Positions 42,067 to 50,237 are shown, counted from the stretch's first letter. The stretch: 51,123 nucleotides of DNA from Actinomycetes bacterium (GCA_036000965.1 DASYUT010000265.1:88555-139677), one strand, 5' to 3'. The notes: generated from the letters alone by a model not told the origin. Numbers and translations: made by a program.

Positions 42067-42516
42067 TCAGGCGCGTGGAGGCGGCAGCTCCTCGCGGCCT
42101 CGGCGCAGCCAGAACCTCGTGCTGTGGCCGCCGCCTTCCAGCGTGGTGCTGTGCAGCCCGTCCACCAGGGCCCCGACCAGCGCGAGGCCGAACTGGCGGT
42201 CGTCCACCTCACCGTCCTCGGGCATGCTGGACGCGTGCTCGCCGGCCGGCGCCCGGTCGCGCACCTCCACACCGAGCCGGCCGGGCTCTTCGACCAGGTC
42301 GAGCTCGATCGGGGTGGAGAGCCCGGCCCAGGTCAGGTCGCCCACGGCCACCGCGCAGGTCTCGGACACGGCCACCTTCAGGTCCTCGACTCCCTCCTCG
42401 TCCACGCCGGCCTTGCGGGCCACGATCCCGACCACGAGGCGGACGGTGCCCAGCAGCGCCGGCTCGGGCGGGAACGCGAGGTGGACGACTGCCGAGGCAG
42501 GCTCGCTCGAGGCCAC
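42067..42516 (-). CDS. Anti-sigma-factor-type (RsbW-like) HATPase protein, possibly inactive
   Basis: 149 residues from GTG 42,516. HATPase_c_2 layout: LAFPPEPALLGTVRLVVGIV, then VEDLKVAVSETCAVAVGDL (N-box region), LGVEVRDRAPAGEHAS (G1 region) and DRQFGLALVGALVDGLH (G2 region). Next to bldG, as SCO3548 in Streptomyces, whose product partners BldG. Two oddities: the N-box Asn (SEACTNAV in active kinases) is Val, and the G1 DxGxG is DRAPAG. ATP binding may therefore be lost or altered. It starts 9 bp after the bldG stop. Confidence 0.8.
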   Translation of the reverse strand: MASSEPASAVVHLAFPPEPALLGTVRLVVGIVARKAGVDEEGVEDLKVAVSETCAVAVGDLTWAGLSTPIELDLVEEPGRLGVEVRDRAPAGEHASSMPEDGEVDDRQFGLALVGALVDGLHSTTLEGGGHSTRFWLRRGREELPPPRA

Positions 42517-42524
42517 GGGCGGTG

Positions 42525-42869
42525 CTACTCGGCCGAGTCCGAGATCGCCTCGGCGACCGACGAGTGGATCGGGAACACCTTGGTCAGGCCGGTGATGCGG
42601 AAGATCTTGAGGATCTTCTCCTGGGTGCACACCAGCTGCAGGGAGCCGTCGTGGTTGCGGACCCGCTTCAGGCCTCCGACCAGCACGCCCAGGCCGGTCG
42701 AATCCAGGAAGTCCACCTTCTCGAGGTCGACGACCAGATGGTATTCGCCGTCGCTGACCAGCTCGATGAGCTTCTCCCGTAGCTTGGGGGCGGTGTAGAC
42801 GTCGATCTCGCCCCCAACCCCGAGGACTGCGTGGTCCCCTTCCTTCCGTACGTTCAGGTCGAGGTCCAT
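42525..42869 (-). CDS. bldG: STAS-domain anti-anti-sigma factor (BldG-type)
   Basis: 114 residues from ATG 42,869 with GGAG upstream. [20 protein letters not shown], then [20 protein letters not shown], and the phospho-serine loop [20 protein letters not shown], ending [20 protein letters not shown]. Phosphorylation of the Ser in DSTGLG by a partner kinase controls anti-sigma binding. In Streptomyces BldG governs differentiation and stress sigma factors. Position beside the RsbW-like gene and hppA agrees with the known locus. Confidence 0.92.
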   Translation of the reverse strand: MDLDLNVRKEGDHAVLGVGGEIDVYTAPKLREKLIELVSDGEYHLVVDLEKVDFLDSTGLGVLVGGLKRVRNHDGSLQLVCTQEKILKIFRITGLTKVFPIHSSVAEAISDSAE

Positions 42870-42975
42870 GCCATCTCCAGTCTCGATCACCATTGCAAAC
42901 GCAGCCGAGAGGCTAACGTCGGCTCCCCGTGCGGGCAAGAAAGCGTCACCTTAGGCGCGCTGGGGACCAGCGGCA

Positions 42976-43054
42976 AGCGCGCCCGGGGCGAGCGCACCCG
43001 GGGGGGGAGCGCACCCGGGGGGGAGCACACCCGGGGGGGAGCGCACCCGGGCGA
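42976..43054. repeat. G-run-rich tandem repeat between bldG and lipoprotein
   Basis: About five units of 15-17 bp with pattern GCGCACCCGGGGGGGA; the number of G in each run varies (4 to 8). It lies in the 300-bp divergent region between bldG (42,869) and the lipoprotein (43,170), so it may affect promoter spacing. The rest of this gap shows no gene. Confidence 0.9.
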
Positions 43055-43169
43055 GTTGCCCGTTGCAACCGGCCTCGATAGCCTACGACGCGCCTTCCGA
43101 CCCGAGATCCGGCCTGAGATCGCTGAGGTCTCGCCCTCCAGGACCAGATCGCAGCCAAGGAGCGGAGCC

Positions 43170-43769
43170 CTGTCAAGGTTCACCCGTGCCACCGCCGCGC
43201 TCGCAGCCGCCCTGCTGCTCGCCGCGTGCACCTCGAGCAAGGACGGCGTGACCACATCCAGCGGGACCGGCCAGCCGGCCACGTCCGGGCCACCCAAGGC
43301 CGGGCCGCTGCAGCTCGAGTTGAAGTCCGCAGCGCAGGGGCCGGAGCGGGGCTTCAACCCCAAGACCGCCGCCCAGCGGGCCACCCCCGACATGGAGCGG
43401 TTCATCCGCCGTTACGTCACCGCCGCGTTCCTGGACCCTGGGCAGCCACGGGCCGGCTGGCGCGACCTGCTCGCCATGTTCGACACCCCGGTGCAGCGGG
43501 CGGCCAGGCGCGACCTCGAGTCGCTCTCCCTCGGGACCGCCGCCGCCCAGGTCAAGACCGTCCGGCCCGGCCGGGCCAGGGCCGCCGTGATGTTCCTGTA
43601 CCAGGGCGGCCGGCCGGTCGGCGCCACCGTCAAGCTCGCCTTCGACGGCTCCGCCGACGTCGAGCAGGGCACCGGCCCGGTCCGACTGCGCTCGGTGTTC
43701 CAGCTTCTGCGGACCGCTCAGGGCTGGCGGATCGTGTCGTACCAGAGCCAGACGGGAGCTTCCGCATGA
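43170..43769 (+). CDS. Secreted lipoprotein of unknown function
   Basis: 199 residues. Signal peptide SRFTRATAALAAALLLAAC with lipobox LAAC and CTSSKDG after it, so membrane-anchored outside. The mature part has PDMERFIRRYVTAAFLDPGQ and RARAAVMFLYQGGRPVGATV to LRTAQGWRIVSYQSQ, resembling small NTF2-like or Mce-associated domains. No ATG, GTG or TTG fits; CTG at 43,170 has AAGGAG exactly seven bases upstream and gives a perfect signal peptide. Stop overlaps the LCP start (ATGA). Likely envelope role together with the LCP protein. Confidence 0.75.
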   Translation: MSRFTRATAALAAALLLAACTSSKDGVTTSSGTGQPATSGPPKAGPLQLELKSAAQGPERGFNPKTAAQRATPDMERFIRRYVTAAFLDPGQPRAGWRDLLAMFDTPVQRAARRDLESLSLGTAAAQVKTVRPGRARAAVMFLYQGGRPVGATVKLAFDGSADVEQGTGPVRLRSVFQLLRTAQGWRIVSYQSQTGASA

Positions 43770-44680
43770 GACGCCCCATCGCCGTCCTTGTGACCCTGGC
43801 CCTCGTCGGGGTGGCCGGCACGGTCGGCGTCACCACCCTCCTCCTGAACAGGAGCGACGCCGCCCCGGCAGTCACCGTCCAGCGCGCCCACAAGGGCGCC
43901 GCCGCCCCGAGCTTCAAGCGGCGGATCACCTTCCTGGTGGTCGGCTCCGACTCGGGAGCGCCGAAGTTCGGCCGCGGCGGCGCCGCCGCGCACGGCCGGG
44001 CCGACTCTCTCCACCTGGTCGTGCTGGACCCCGTCAAGCGCCAGGGCATCGTCATGGGCTTCCCGCGCGACAGCTACGTGCCCATCCCGGGGCACGGCAC
44101 CAACAAGGTCAACGCGGCCATGTCGTTCGGCGGCCCCGCGCTGCTGGTCCGCACCTTCGAGCGGCTCACCGGCATCCACATCGACTACTTCGCGCTCACC
44201 TCCTTCGACGGCCTCACCGACCTGGTCAACAGGGTCGGCGGCGTGCGGGTCAACGTCGACATGAACATCCGCGACCACGTCGCCGGTGCGTTCATGAACA
44301 AGGGACCGCAGCGGCTCTCCGGAGCGCGCGCGCTCGCCTACGCCCGCGCCCGCAAGACCGTGCCCGGCGGCGACATCGCCCGCTCCCGCCACCAGGGCCA
44401 GATCCTGATCGGCGGCCTCGCCACCTACCAGGCCCAGGTCGCCAAGGACCCGGCCCGGGTCATGAAGTGGCTCGCGATCATGAACGACGAGGTGCAGACC
44501 GACCTGCCGATCAGGGAGCAGCTCAACCTGGCGCTGTTCGCCCGCACCGTCGCGCCCAGCCGGCTCCACAACGTCGTCGTCCCCAACACCACCGGCACCG
44601 CCGGCAGGGCCTCGATCGTCCGCCTCCTCCCCGGCGCCTACTCCCTGTTCGCCCGCGTCCGGGCCGGTAGCCTCGCCTGA
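43766..44680 (+). CDS. LytR-CpsA-Psr (LCP) family cell-wall glycopolymer transferase
   Basis: 304 residues. N-terminal anchor PIAVLVTLALVGVAGTVGVT, then the LCP domain: ITFLVVGSDSGAPKFG, GRADSLHLVVLDPVKRQ (catalytic Asp/Arg), MGFPRDSYVPIPGHGTNKVN, GIHIDYFALTSFDGLTDLVN, VDMNIRDHVAGAFMNKGPQR and GARALAYARARKTVPGGDI with RSRHQGQILIGGLA. LCP enzymes attach teichoic acid, arabinogalactan or capsule chains to peptidoglycan from lipid carriers. Start overlaps the lipoprotein stop, so they are co-translated. Confidence 0.93.
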   Translation: MRRPIAVLVTLALVGVAGTVGVTTLLLNRSDAAPAVTVQRAHKGAAAPSFKRRITFLVVGSDSGAPKFGRGGAAAHGRADSLHLVVLDPVKRQGIVMGFPRDSYVPIPGHGTNKVNAAMSFGGPALLVRTFERLTGIHIDYFALTSFDGLTDLVNRVGGVRVNVDMNIRDHVAGAFMNKGPQRLSGARALAYARARKTVPGGDIARSRHQGQILIGGLATYQAQVAKDPARVMKWLAIMNDEVQTDLPIREQLNLALFARTVAPSRLHNVVVPNTTGTAGRASIVRLLPGAYSLFARVRAGSLA

Positions 44681-44725
44681 GCCGCACCCCGCCCACGCCG
44701 GCCAGCATGTTGTGGACGAAGCGCT

Positions 44726-44820
44726 GGTGGCCGGGCCAGCCCGGGAGACGCTCGTGGCCGGGCCAGCCCGGGAGACGCTGGTGGCCGGGCCAGCCCGGGA
44801 AGCGCTCGTGGCCGGGCCAG
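44726..44820. repeat. 27-bp tandem repeat upstream of the helicase
   Basis: Three and a half 27-bp units (44,726-44,752; -44,779; -44,806; part to 44,820), core GTGGCCGGGCCAGCCCGGGA. Translated in the helicase frame they give nine-residue units (WWPGQPGRR / SWPGQPGRR), so an in-frame N-terminal extension is possible from an ATG at 44,707. Confidence 0.95.
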
Positions 44821-44910
44821 GCGGGAGCGGCACCCGAGGCAGGCCAGCCGGGCTCCCACCCGAGGGGTGAGGCCCAGCCGCCGGGTGGGTGCCGCGACTA
44901 CCATGACCGG

Positions 44911-47310
44911 GTGTCCGCCACCGACCCCGCCGTCCTGGTCGAGCACCTCACCGGCGACCCCGACTACCGCGGCCAGCTCGTGCACCTGGAGCAGCTGCCG
45001 GCCCGACCCGCCCGCCTGGTCGCGCTCCCCGACGACCTGCCCGAGCTGCTCCTCGGCCGGCTCCGGGCACGGGGGGTGGCGGCGCTCTGGAGCCACCAGG
45101 CCGAGGCGGTCGCCCTCGCCCGTTCGGGCACCCACGCCGTCGTGGCCACCGGCACCGCATCGGGCAAGAGCCTCTGCTACCAGCTCCCGGTCTTCGAGGC
45201 CCTGCTCGGCGGCGGTCGCCGCACCGCCCTCTACCTGTCGCCCACCAAGGCGCTCGCCCACGACCAGCTCCGCGCCATCCGCTCGTTCGCGCTCACCGGC
45301 GTCCGGGCCGCCTCCTACGACGGCGACACCCCCGCCGAGGAGCGCCCCCTGGTCAGGCGGAACGCCAACCTCGTGCTCACCAACCCCGACATGCTCCACC
45401 GGGCCGTGCTCCCCGCCCACGAGCGATGGGGCGCGTTCCTCGGCCGGCTTGCCTACGTGGTCGTGGACGAGGCCCACACCTTCCGGGGGGTGTTCGGCTC
45501 GCATGTCGCGGCCGTGCTCCGCCGTCTGCGCCGGCTGGCCAACCGGTACGGCGCCCGGCCGGTCTTCCTGCTCGCCTCGGCCACCCTCGGCAACCCGGCC
45601 GAGCTGGCCGAGCGGCTCGTCGGCCTGCCGGTCGAACCGGTGACCGCCGACGGCTCGCCCCGCGGGCCGGTCGCCTTCGCCCTGTGGGAGCCGCCGCTGC
45701 TCGACGAGACCACCGGTATCCGGCGCAGCCCCAACGTCGAGGCGGCCGCCTGGCTCTCGGCCGGCGTGGAGGCCGGCATCCGCAGCCTGTGCTTCACCCG
45801 CTCCCGCCGGGCCGCCGAGCTCGTCGCCACCTACACCAGACGCCGGGTCGCCAACGTCGACCGGGCCGCGCGCGCCGAAGGCGAGCGGGCCGCGCGCGCC
45901 TCGGGTGAGCCGCGCGCCCTCGCCCGCCGCGTCCGCGCCTACCGGGCCGGCTACCTCGCGGAGGAGCGCCGCGAGCTCGAGCGCGGCCTCGCCAGCGGCG
46001 AGCTCCTCGCGGTCGCGGCCACCAATGCGCTGGAGCTCGGCATGGACATCGGCGGCCTCGACGCGGTCGTCCTGGACGGGTTCCCGGGCACAGTCGCGTC
46101 CATGTGGCAGCAGGCAGGGCGGGCCGGACGGCAGGGCGGCCCGTCCCTGGCCGTCCTGGTCGGGTCGGACGACCCGCTCGACGCCTACCTGCTCCACCAC
46201 CCCGCCGACCTGTTCGGCCGCCCTCACGAGTCGGCCCTCGTGGACCCCGCCAACCCCTACGTCCTCGCCCCCCACCTCGAGTGCGCCGCCTACGAGGCCC
46301 CCCTCACCGAGGAGGACCTCACCCTGTTCGGCCCGGCCGCCCGCGACGTCGCGGCGGACCTGGAGACCGAAGGCACCCTGCGCCAGCGCTCAGGCGGCCT
46401 ACACACGGCATCCGGCCGCACCCCGGCTGCCGACATCGACCTGCGCAACGTCGGCGGCCCCCCGGTCACCATCGTGCTCGCCGACTCCGGGCAGGTGATC
46501 GGCACCGTCGACCGGGCCAGGGCCACCTCGACGGTGCACCGGGGCGCCGTCTACCTTCACCAGGGAGAGCCCTACCGGGTCGCCGAGCTCGACCTCGTCA
46601 CCGGCGCCGCCCTGGTCGAGCCCGCCGCCGGTGACGAGTACACGCAGGCCCGCCGCGACGTCGGCATCGAGGTCGTCCAGCCGGCCCGCCGGGTCGACTT
46701 GCCCCGCTCGGCCCTCTGGCTCGGCCGGGTCGCCGTCTCCGACCAGGTGATCGGGTACGAACTGCGGCGGGTCGGCTCCGGCGAGATCCTTGGCTACGAG
46801 GAGCTCGACCTGCCCCCAAGCCTGCTGCCGACGGTCGCCTACTGGTACACCTTGACCCCCGAGCTGCTGGCCGCGGCCGACCTCGCCCCGGCCACCGTGC
46901 CGGGCGCCGCCCACGCCGCCGAGCACGCCCAGATCGGCCTGCTTCCCCTGTTCGCGATGTGCGACCGCTGGGACATCGGCGGCGTGTCGACCGCCTGGCA
47001 CCCCGACACCGGCATGGCCACCATCTTCGTCTACGACGGCTACCCGGGCGGTGCCGGCATCGCCGAGCGCGGGCACCTGCTTGCCGCCAGGCACCTCCGC
47101 GCGACCCGCGACACCGTACGCGACTGCCCCTGCGAGACCGGCTGCCCGTCGTGCGTGCAGTCCCCCAAGTGCGGCAATGGCAACCACCCGCTCGACAAGG
47201 CGGGCGCGGTCCGTCTGCTCCACGAGCTCTTGGCTGACCTGGACGCCCCGGCGGCCCACGACACCGCCGGCCCGGCTGCCGAGCTGTCCCGGCCGGGGAC
47301 CGGGCGATGA
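44911..47310 (+). CDS. DEAD/DEAH-box helicase with DUF1998 domain (MrfA/Hrq1-like)
   Basis: 799 residues. ALWSHQAEAVALARSGTHAV, Walker A VVATGTASGKSLCYQLP, LYLSPTKALAHDQLRAIRS, Walker B VVVDEAHTFRG, LLASATLGNP, and the helicase C half LAVAATNALELGMDIGGLDA, VASMWQQAGRAGRQGG. C-terminal DUF1998 with four cysteines in RDCPCETGCPSCVQSPKCGN. Homologues such as B. subtilis MrfA act in mitomycin/crosslink repair. GTG 44,911 starts the conserved part; the open frame continues upstream through the 27-bp repeat. Conserved neighbour of bldG (SCO3550 type). Confidence 0.92.
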   Translation: MSATDPAVLVEHLTGDPDYRGQLVHLEQLPARPARLVALPDDLPELLLGRLRARGVAALWSHQAEAVALARSGTHAVVATGTASGKSLCYQLPVFEALLGGGRRTALYLSPTKALAHDQLRAIRSFALTGVRAASYDGDTPAEERPLVRRNANLVLTNPDMLHRAVLPAHERWGAFLGRLAYVVVDEAHTFRGVFGSHVAAVLRRLRRLANRYGARPVFLLASATLGNPAELAERLVGLPVEPVTADGSPRGPVAFALWEPPLLDETTGIRRSPNVEAAAWLSAGVEAGIRSLCFTRSRRAAELVATYTRRRVANVDRAARAEGERAARASGEPRALARRVRAYRAGYLAEERRELERGLASGELLAVAATNALELGMDIGGLDAVVLDGFPGTVASMWQQAGRAGRQGGPSLAVLVGSDDPLDAYLLHHPADLFGRPHESALVDPANPYVLAPHLECAAYEAPLTEEDLTLFGPAARDVAADLETEGTLRQRSGGLHTASGRTPAADIDLRNVGGPPVTIVLADSGQVIGTVDRARATSTVHRGAVYLHQGEPYRVAELDLVTGAALVEPAAGDEYTQARRDVGIEVVQPARRVDLPRSALWLGRVAVSDQVIGYELRRVGSGEILGYEELDLPPSLLPTVAYWYTLTPELLAAADLAPATVPGAAHAAEHAQIGLLPLFAMCDRWDIGGVSTAWHPDTGMATIFVYDGYPGGAGIAERGHLLAARHLRATRDTVRDCPCETGCPSCVQSPKCGNGNHPLDKAGAVRLLHELLADLDAPAAHDTAGPAAELSRPGTGR

Positions 47311-47316
47311 CCTGCC

Positions 47317-47429
47317 CGACCACTGGCACAACCCCCGACCACTGGCACAACCCCCGACCACCGGCACGATCCCCGACCACCGGCACAACCCCACCACTGG
47401 CACAACCCCCGACCACCAGCACGATCAGG
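47317..47429. repeat. 19-bp tandem repeat, about six units
   Basis: Units CGACCACTGGCACAACCCC and close variants (CGACCACCGGCACGATCCC) run without a break from 47,317 to 47,429, filling most of the gap between helicase and the SLOG gene. Confidence 0.95.
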
Positions 47430-47475
47430 ACACGAGCCGACTGGTGAGGCCACACAGAGGAGGAGCCTTCAGCAC

Positions 47476-47961
47476 ATGACCCTGTACATCGGCGTAGCGG
47501 GAGCGTCGCAACCCGAGCCCGAGCTCGCCGACCTGGCCGAGACACTCGGGCGCCGCCTGGCCGAAGCCGGCACGATCGTGGTCTGCGGCGGCGGCACCGG
47601 GGTGATGGCGGCCGTCTGCCGGGGGGCGGCCGCGGTGGGCGGGACCACGGTGGGCCTGCTGCCCGGGGGGAACCGGCACGACGGCAACCCGCACCTGAGC
47701 GTCGCGCTGCCCACTGGCCTCGGTGAGGGACGCAACGTCCTGCTCGTCAGGGCCAGCGACACCCTGGTCGCCATCGGCGGCGGATACGGCACGCTGTCGG
47801 AGATCGCCCTCGCCCTGCGCACCGGCGTCCCCGTGGTGGGGCTGCGAACCTGGTCGCTCGCGCTGGCCGGACGGCCGGTCGACGCCTTCCCAGTCGCCGA
47901 GCAGCCCGATCAGGCGGCGCGCCTGGCCATCGCGTCGGCAGAGGCCCACGCCAGTGGCTGA
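47476..47961 (+). CDS. SLOG/TIGR00725-family Rossmann protein
   Basis: 161 residues. YIGVAGASQPEPELADLAET, ETLGRRLAEAGTIVVCGGGT and GVMAAVCRGAAAVGGTTVGL are the nucleotide-binding signature of TIGR00725/LOG-like proteins; NVLLVRASDTLVAIGGGYGT and LSEIALALRTGVPVVGL form the second half. Relatives bind or cleave nucleotides (cytokinin LOG enzymes) or sense them; this branch is uncharacterised. ATG 47,476 has GAGGAG upstream. No clear partner. Confidence 0.85.
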   Translation: MTLYIGVAGASQPEPELADLAETLGRRLAEAGTIVVCGGGTGVMAAVCRGAAAVGGTTVGLLPGGNRHDGNPHLSVALPTGLGEGRNVLLVRASDTLVAIGGGYGTLSEIALALRTGVPVVGLRTWSLALAGRPVDAFPVAEQPDQAARLAIASAEAHASG

Positions 47962-48086
47962 CCCGGGACCCCGCACCCGGGACCCCGCACCGGGTCGCAC
48001 TCCGCCGTTTCGCGGACAGTGGTGGCGGGCACCTCCGGGCCGAGCGGGCACGGCCCACCCGACCTTGCGCATGAGAGGCGACCTCC

Positions 48087-48734
48087 ATGGCTGTGATCTT
48101 CCTGCTGCTCGCCATCGGCGTCGGCGCCGCGATCGGCGACGCCGTCTACGAGAGCACCGACCCTGGCACCCTCACCATCCTCCAGCAGACGACCGGCCGG
48201 TTCAGCCAGGGGCAGCTCCTGGCCATCTTCGCCGGGCTCGGCTTCCTGCTCGCGCTCCTGCTGCTCCTCGCGGGCAGCTCGACCCGGCGCCGTCGCACAC
48301 GACGCAAGGAGCTGCGAACGGCCAGGCAGGACATGGAGGACCGCGTCGCCGAGCTGGAGCGCGACAACGCGAGACTCCACAACGACCTCGCCCGGTGGGA
48401 CCAGGCCGTGGCTGACCGGGACGCCGCGCTCGCCCACCGCGACCAGCTCCTCGCCTACAAGGACGAAGAGCTGGCCCGACTGCTCCACCGAGCCAGGCAG
48501 GCACCGGCCCCGGACCGGCCGAGGCCACCCGCCGACACCACCACAGCGGTTATCCCCGACCGGTCGCAGTACTGGCACGGGCCGGAGGACGCCCAGGAGA
48601 CCGGGTCGGCCGCAGCGCGCCGCGACCGCCCGACCCGCCAGCTCGACCCGGGCCGTGACGATCCGGCGAATCCAAGATGGGCCGGTCCGGAAGGGACGCC
48701 CCGGCCGACGCGAAGGCCCGGTGGGACCACATGA
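48087..48734 (+). CDS. Two-helix membrane protein with coiled coil, unknown function
   Basis: 215 residues. TM1 MAVIFLLLAIGVGAAIGDAV, short outer loop, TM2 GQLLAIFAGLGFLLALLLLL, then a basic stop RRRRTRRKE and a coiled coil (MEDRVAELERDNARLHNDLA, LAHRDQLLAYKDEELARLLH). The last 75 residues are disordered, rich in Pro, Arg and Asp. Likely a cytoplasm-facing scaffold. I do not recognise a family. It stands alone, 125 bp after the SLOG gene. Confidence 0.7.
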   Translation: MAVIFLLLAIGVGAAIGDAVYESTDPGTLTILQQTTGRFSQGQLLAIFAGLGFLLALLLLLAGSSTRRRRTRRKELRTARQDMEDRVAELERDNARLHNDLARWDQAVADRDAALAHRDQLLAYKDEELARLLHRARQAPAPDRPRPPADTTTAVIPDRSQYWHGPEDAQETGSAAARRDRPTRQLDPGRDDPANPRWAGPEGTPRPTRRPGGTT

Positions 48735-48918
48735 GGTGACGCGTGTGAATAGTTGGTTAAGTTGGTTGCGAGACGTTTAGCGGGAGTGCTCGCGGGGCTC
48801 ATACTGGTTGCGTCGTGGCGCTCGGCCCCACCCCGGGCGCCACCAGCGGCGCCCTACCCGCAGCGGCGCCGTGTGCCCTGGCCGTCCCGCTCCCACCCGG
48901 CGACGTCCATGGGGCAGA

Positions 48919-48949
48919 ACGAGCGGGACCCGGTCCGGGTCCCGCTCGT
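48919..48949. terminator. Strong hairpin, probable bidirectional terminator
   Basis: ACGAGCGGGACCCG (48,919-48,932), loop GTC, CGGGTCCCGCTCGT (48,936-48,949): a perfect 14-bp stem with CGTTTG following on the plus strand. It lies between the end of the plus-strand membrane protein (48,734) and the end of the minus-strand Tad genes (48,991), where converging transcripts must stop. The T run is short. Confidence 0.65.
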
Positions 48950-48990
48950 CGTTTGTCCGGCCCTTGCCATGCTCGTTGTGTTGTTCACCG

Positions 48991-49455
48991 TCATGCCGGA
49001 GCAATCGAGCCCATGCTGCGGGTGGGCGCTGCTGAGCGTGGTGTCGATCCGCTCCCGTCCGCACCCGAGGTGGGCAGTACCGCTCTGGCTCGGGCGTGCA
49101 GCACGACCGGGAGCCCGGTGGGTGGCAGCACCACCCGCCCGCGCACGGTCACGACCGCCTCCGCCGCCGAGCAGGCACACCCTACAAGCGCAGCCCCGTT
49201 GGCCCGCGCGACCCCCACGGTGCTGGCCACGGCTGGCTCCCCGGTCGCCGTCAGCGCCGCCAGCGCCGCCAGGTCGGCAGCGGTCTGCACCCGCGCCCGC
49301 GCCGCGACCAGCACCCCGACATCGAACGCGGCAAGCCCGGCCAGCACCACCACCACCCCAAGCGCCAGCGCCACGACCGTCACCGAACCGCTCTCGCGCT
49401 CACCCGCCGCGGGTGCCGACCGCAGTCGACCACCCACCGATGCCCGACTGCTCAC
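48991..49455 (-). CDS. TadE-like (Rv3654c-type) helical secreted protein
   Basis: 154 residues from GTG 49,455. SGSVTVVALALGVVVVLAGL then AAFDVGVLVAARARVQTAAD and LAALAALTATGEPAVAS, the pattern of Rv3654c/TadG-like proteins: one membrane helix after a G-S-V-T-V processing-like site, then DLAALAAL. The start overlaps the TadE stop (GTGA). Last gene of a three-gene Flp/TadE-type set; no tadABC ATPase genes are in the window, although in actinomycetes they usually lie next to it. Confidence 0.8.
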   Translation of the reverse strand: MSSRASVGGRLRSAPAAGERESGSVTVVALALGVVVVLAGLAAFDVGVLVAARARVQTAADLAALAALTATGEPAVASTVGVARANGAALVGCACSAAEAVVTVRGRVVLPPTGLPVVLHARARAVLPTSGADGSGSTPRSAAPTRSMGSIAPA

Positions 49456-49829
49456 GGTCCAGCGGGGGCCGGCGCCGGGCCCGGTTCGACGGCCGCGACC
49501 GCCGCCGCCCGCACCGTGACCACCGGCACCCCAGGCAGCAGGACCACCGGCAGCGTGACCTCCACCCGCACCCGGCCCGGGGTGGCTGCGACCCTGACCC
49601 CGGCACGCCGGCCAGCGGGAACCGCCGCCCGCGCGGCCGCGACCGCCCTGGCGTGACCGCCGCCCAGGGCGGCCTCGCGCGCGCCCTCCCGGGCGGCTCC
49701 CTGGGCCACGACCTGGGCCAGCGCCATGCCGACCAGCGCGACCATGACCAGCGTCACCGCGACCAGCAGCGGAATGGCCGCTGCCAGCTCCACCGTCGCC
49801 ACCCCCCGCTGGCTGCGCGACGACCCCAT
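49452..49829 (-). CDS. TadE-family pilus assembly protein
   Basis: 125 residues from ATG 49,829. SQRGVATVELAAAIPLLVAV then TLVMVALVGMALAQVVAQGA and AREGAREAALGG: the TadE pattern G-x-x-x-V-E-x-A with a single helix and the REGAR.A.GG motif. It is a pseudopilin-like component of Flp pili. Begins 3 bp after the Flp-like gene stop. Confidence 0.85.
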   Translation of the reverse strand: MGSSRSQRGVATVELAAAIPLLVAVTLVMVALVGMALAQVVAQGAAREGAREAALGGGHARAVAAARAAVPAGRRAGVRVAATPGRVRVEVTLPVVLLPGVPVVTVRAAAVAAVEPGPAPAPAGP

Positions 49830-49831
49830 CG

Positions 49832-50023
49832 TCAGCCCACGCCCAGCATGCCGCGGACCTGCCGCACGACCGCGTCGAGCAGGCCCGCGACGGCACCGTT
49901 TCGGGCCCACGCCAGCGCCAGCGCCGCAATCGTCGCGGCGAGGATCATGACCAGGGCGTACTCGGTTGTCTGGCTGCCGGCCTCAGGTTCGGCACCGGCG
50001 GAACAGGCTGCGACGGACAGCAC
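49832..50023 (-). CDS. Flp/DUF4244-type pilin-like protein
   Basis: 63 residues from GTG 50,023 with AAAGGAG upstream. AGSQTTEYALVMILAATIAA then LALAWARNGAVAGLLDAVVR: the Flp pilin core G-x-x-T-x-E-Y with Glu at +5 of the mature helix. First gene of the small Tad operon, with a tandem repeat 30 bp upstream of its start. Confidence 0.85.
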   Translation of the reverse strand: MLSVAACSAGAEPEAGSQTTEYALVMILAATIAALALAWARNGAVAGLLDAVVRQVRGMLGVG

Positions 50024-50052
50024 GAGATCACTCCTTTGAGATCGTGAGATCG

Positions 50053-50100
50053 CTTGAGGAACCCCAAGCCTTGAGGAACCCCCAAGCCTTGAGGAACCCC
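50053..50100. repeat. 17-18 bp tandem repeat upstream of the Flp-like gene
   Basis: CTTGAGGAACCCCAAGC (50,053), CTTGAGGAACCCCCAAGC (50,070) and a partial third unit CTTGAGGAACCCC (50,088). Within each unit CTTG...CAAG is itself an inverted repeat, so it might also serve as an operator. It is in the leader/promoter area of the Tad operon. Confidence 0.9.
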
Positions 50101-50198
50101 TGAGGAAGGGGGGGTGGCGCCAGGGCAGGCATGCCTGCGCTACGGCGCCAGGGCGCGGACCGCTCCGGCCACGGTCGGCACGACGGTCAGCAGGACGA

Positions 50199-50228
50199 TT
50201 GTCAGGCTATCCAGCAAGCTGCTATGGT
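50199..50228 (+). promoter_or_regulatory. Promoter of the serine recombinase
   Basis: TTGTCA (50,199-50,204) and TATGGT (50,223-50,228) are 18 bp apart. Transcription would start about seven bases after the -10, near 50,235, only a few bases before the ATG at 50,238, implying a leaderless mRNA. Confidence 0.6.
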
Positions 50229-50237
50229 GCTGCCACG

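Noticed and set aside
48753-50039. 428-codon plus-strand frame opposite the Tad genes
   Set aside because: Pro/Arg-rich shadow; the three minus-strand frames have Flp/TadE signatures, overlapping starts and ribosome sites.
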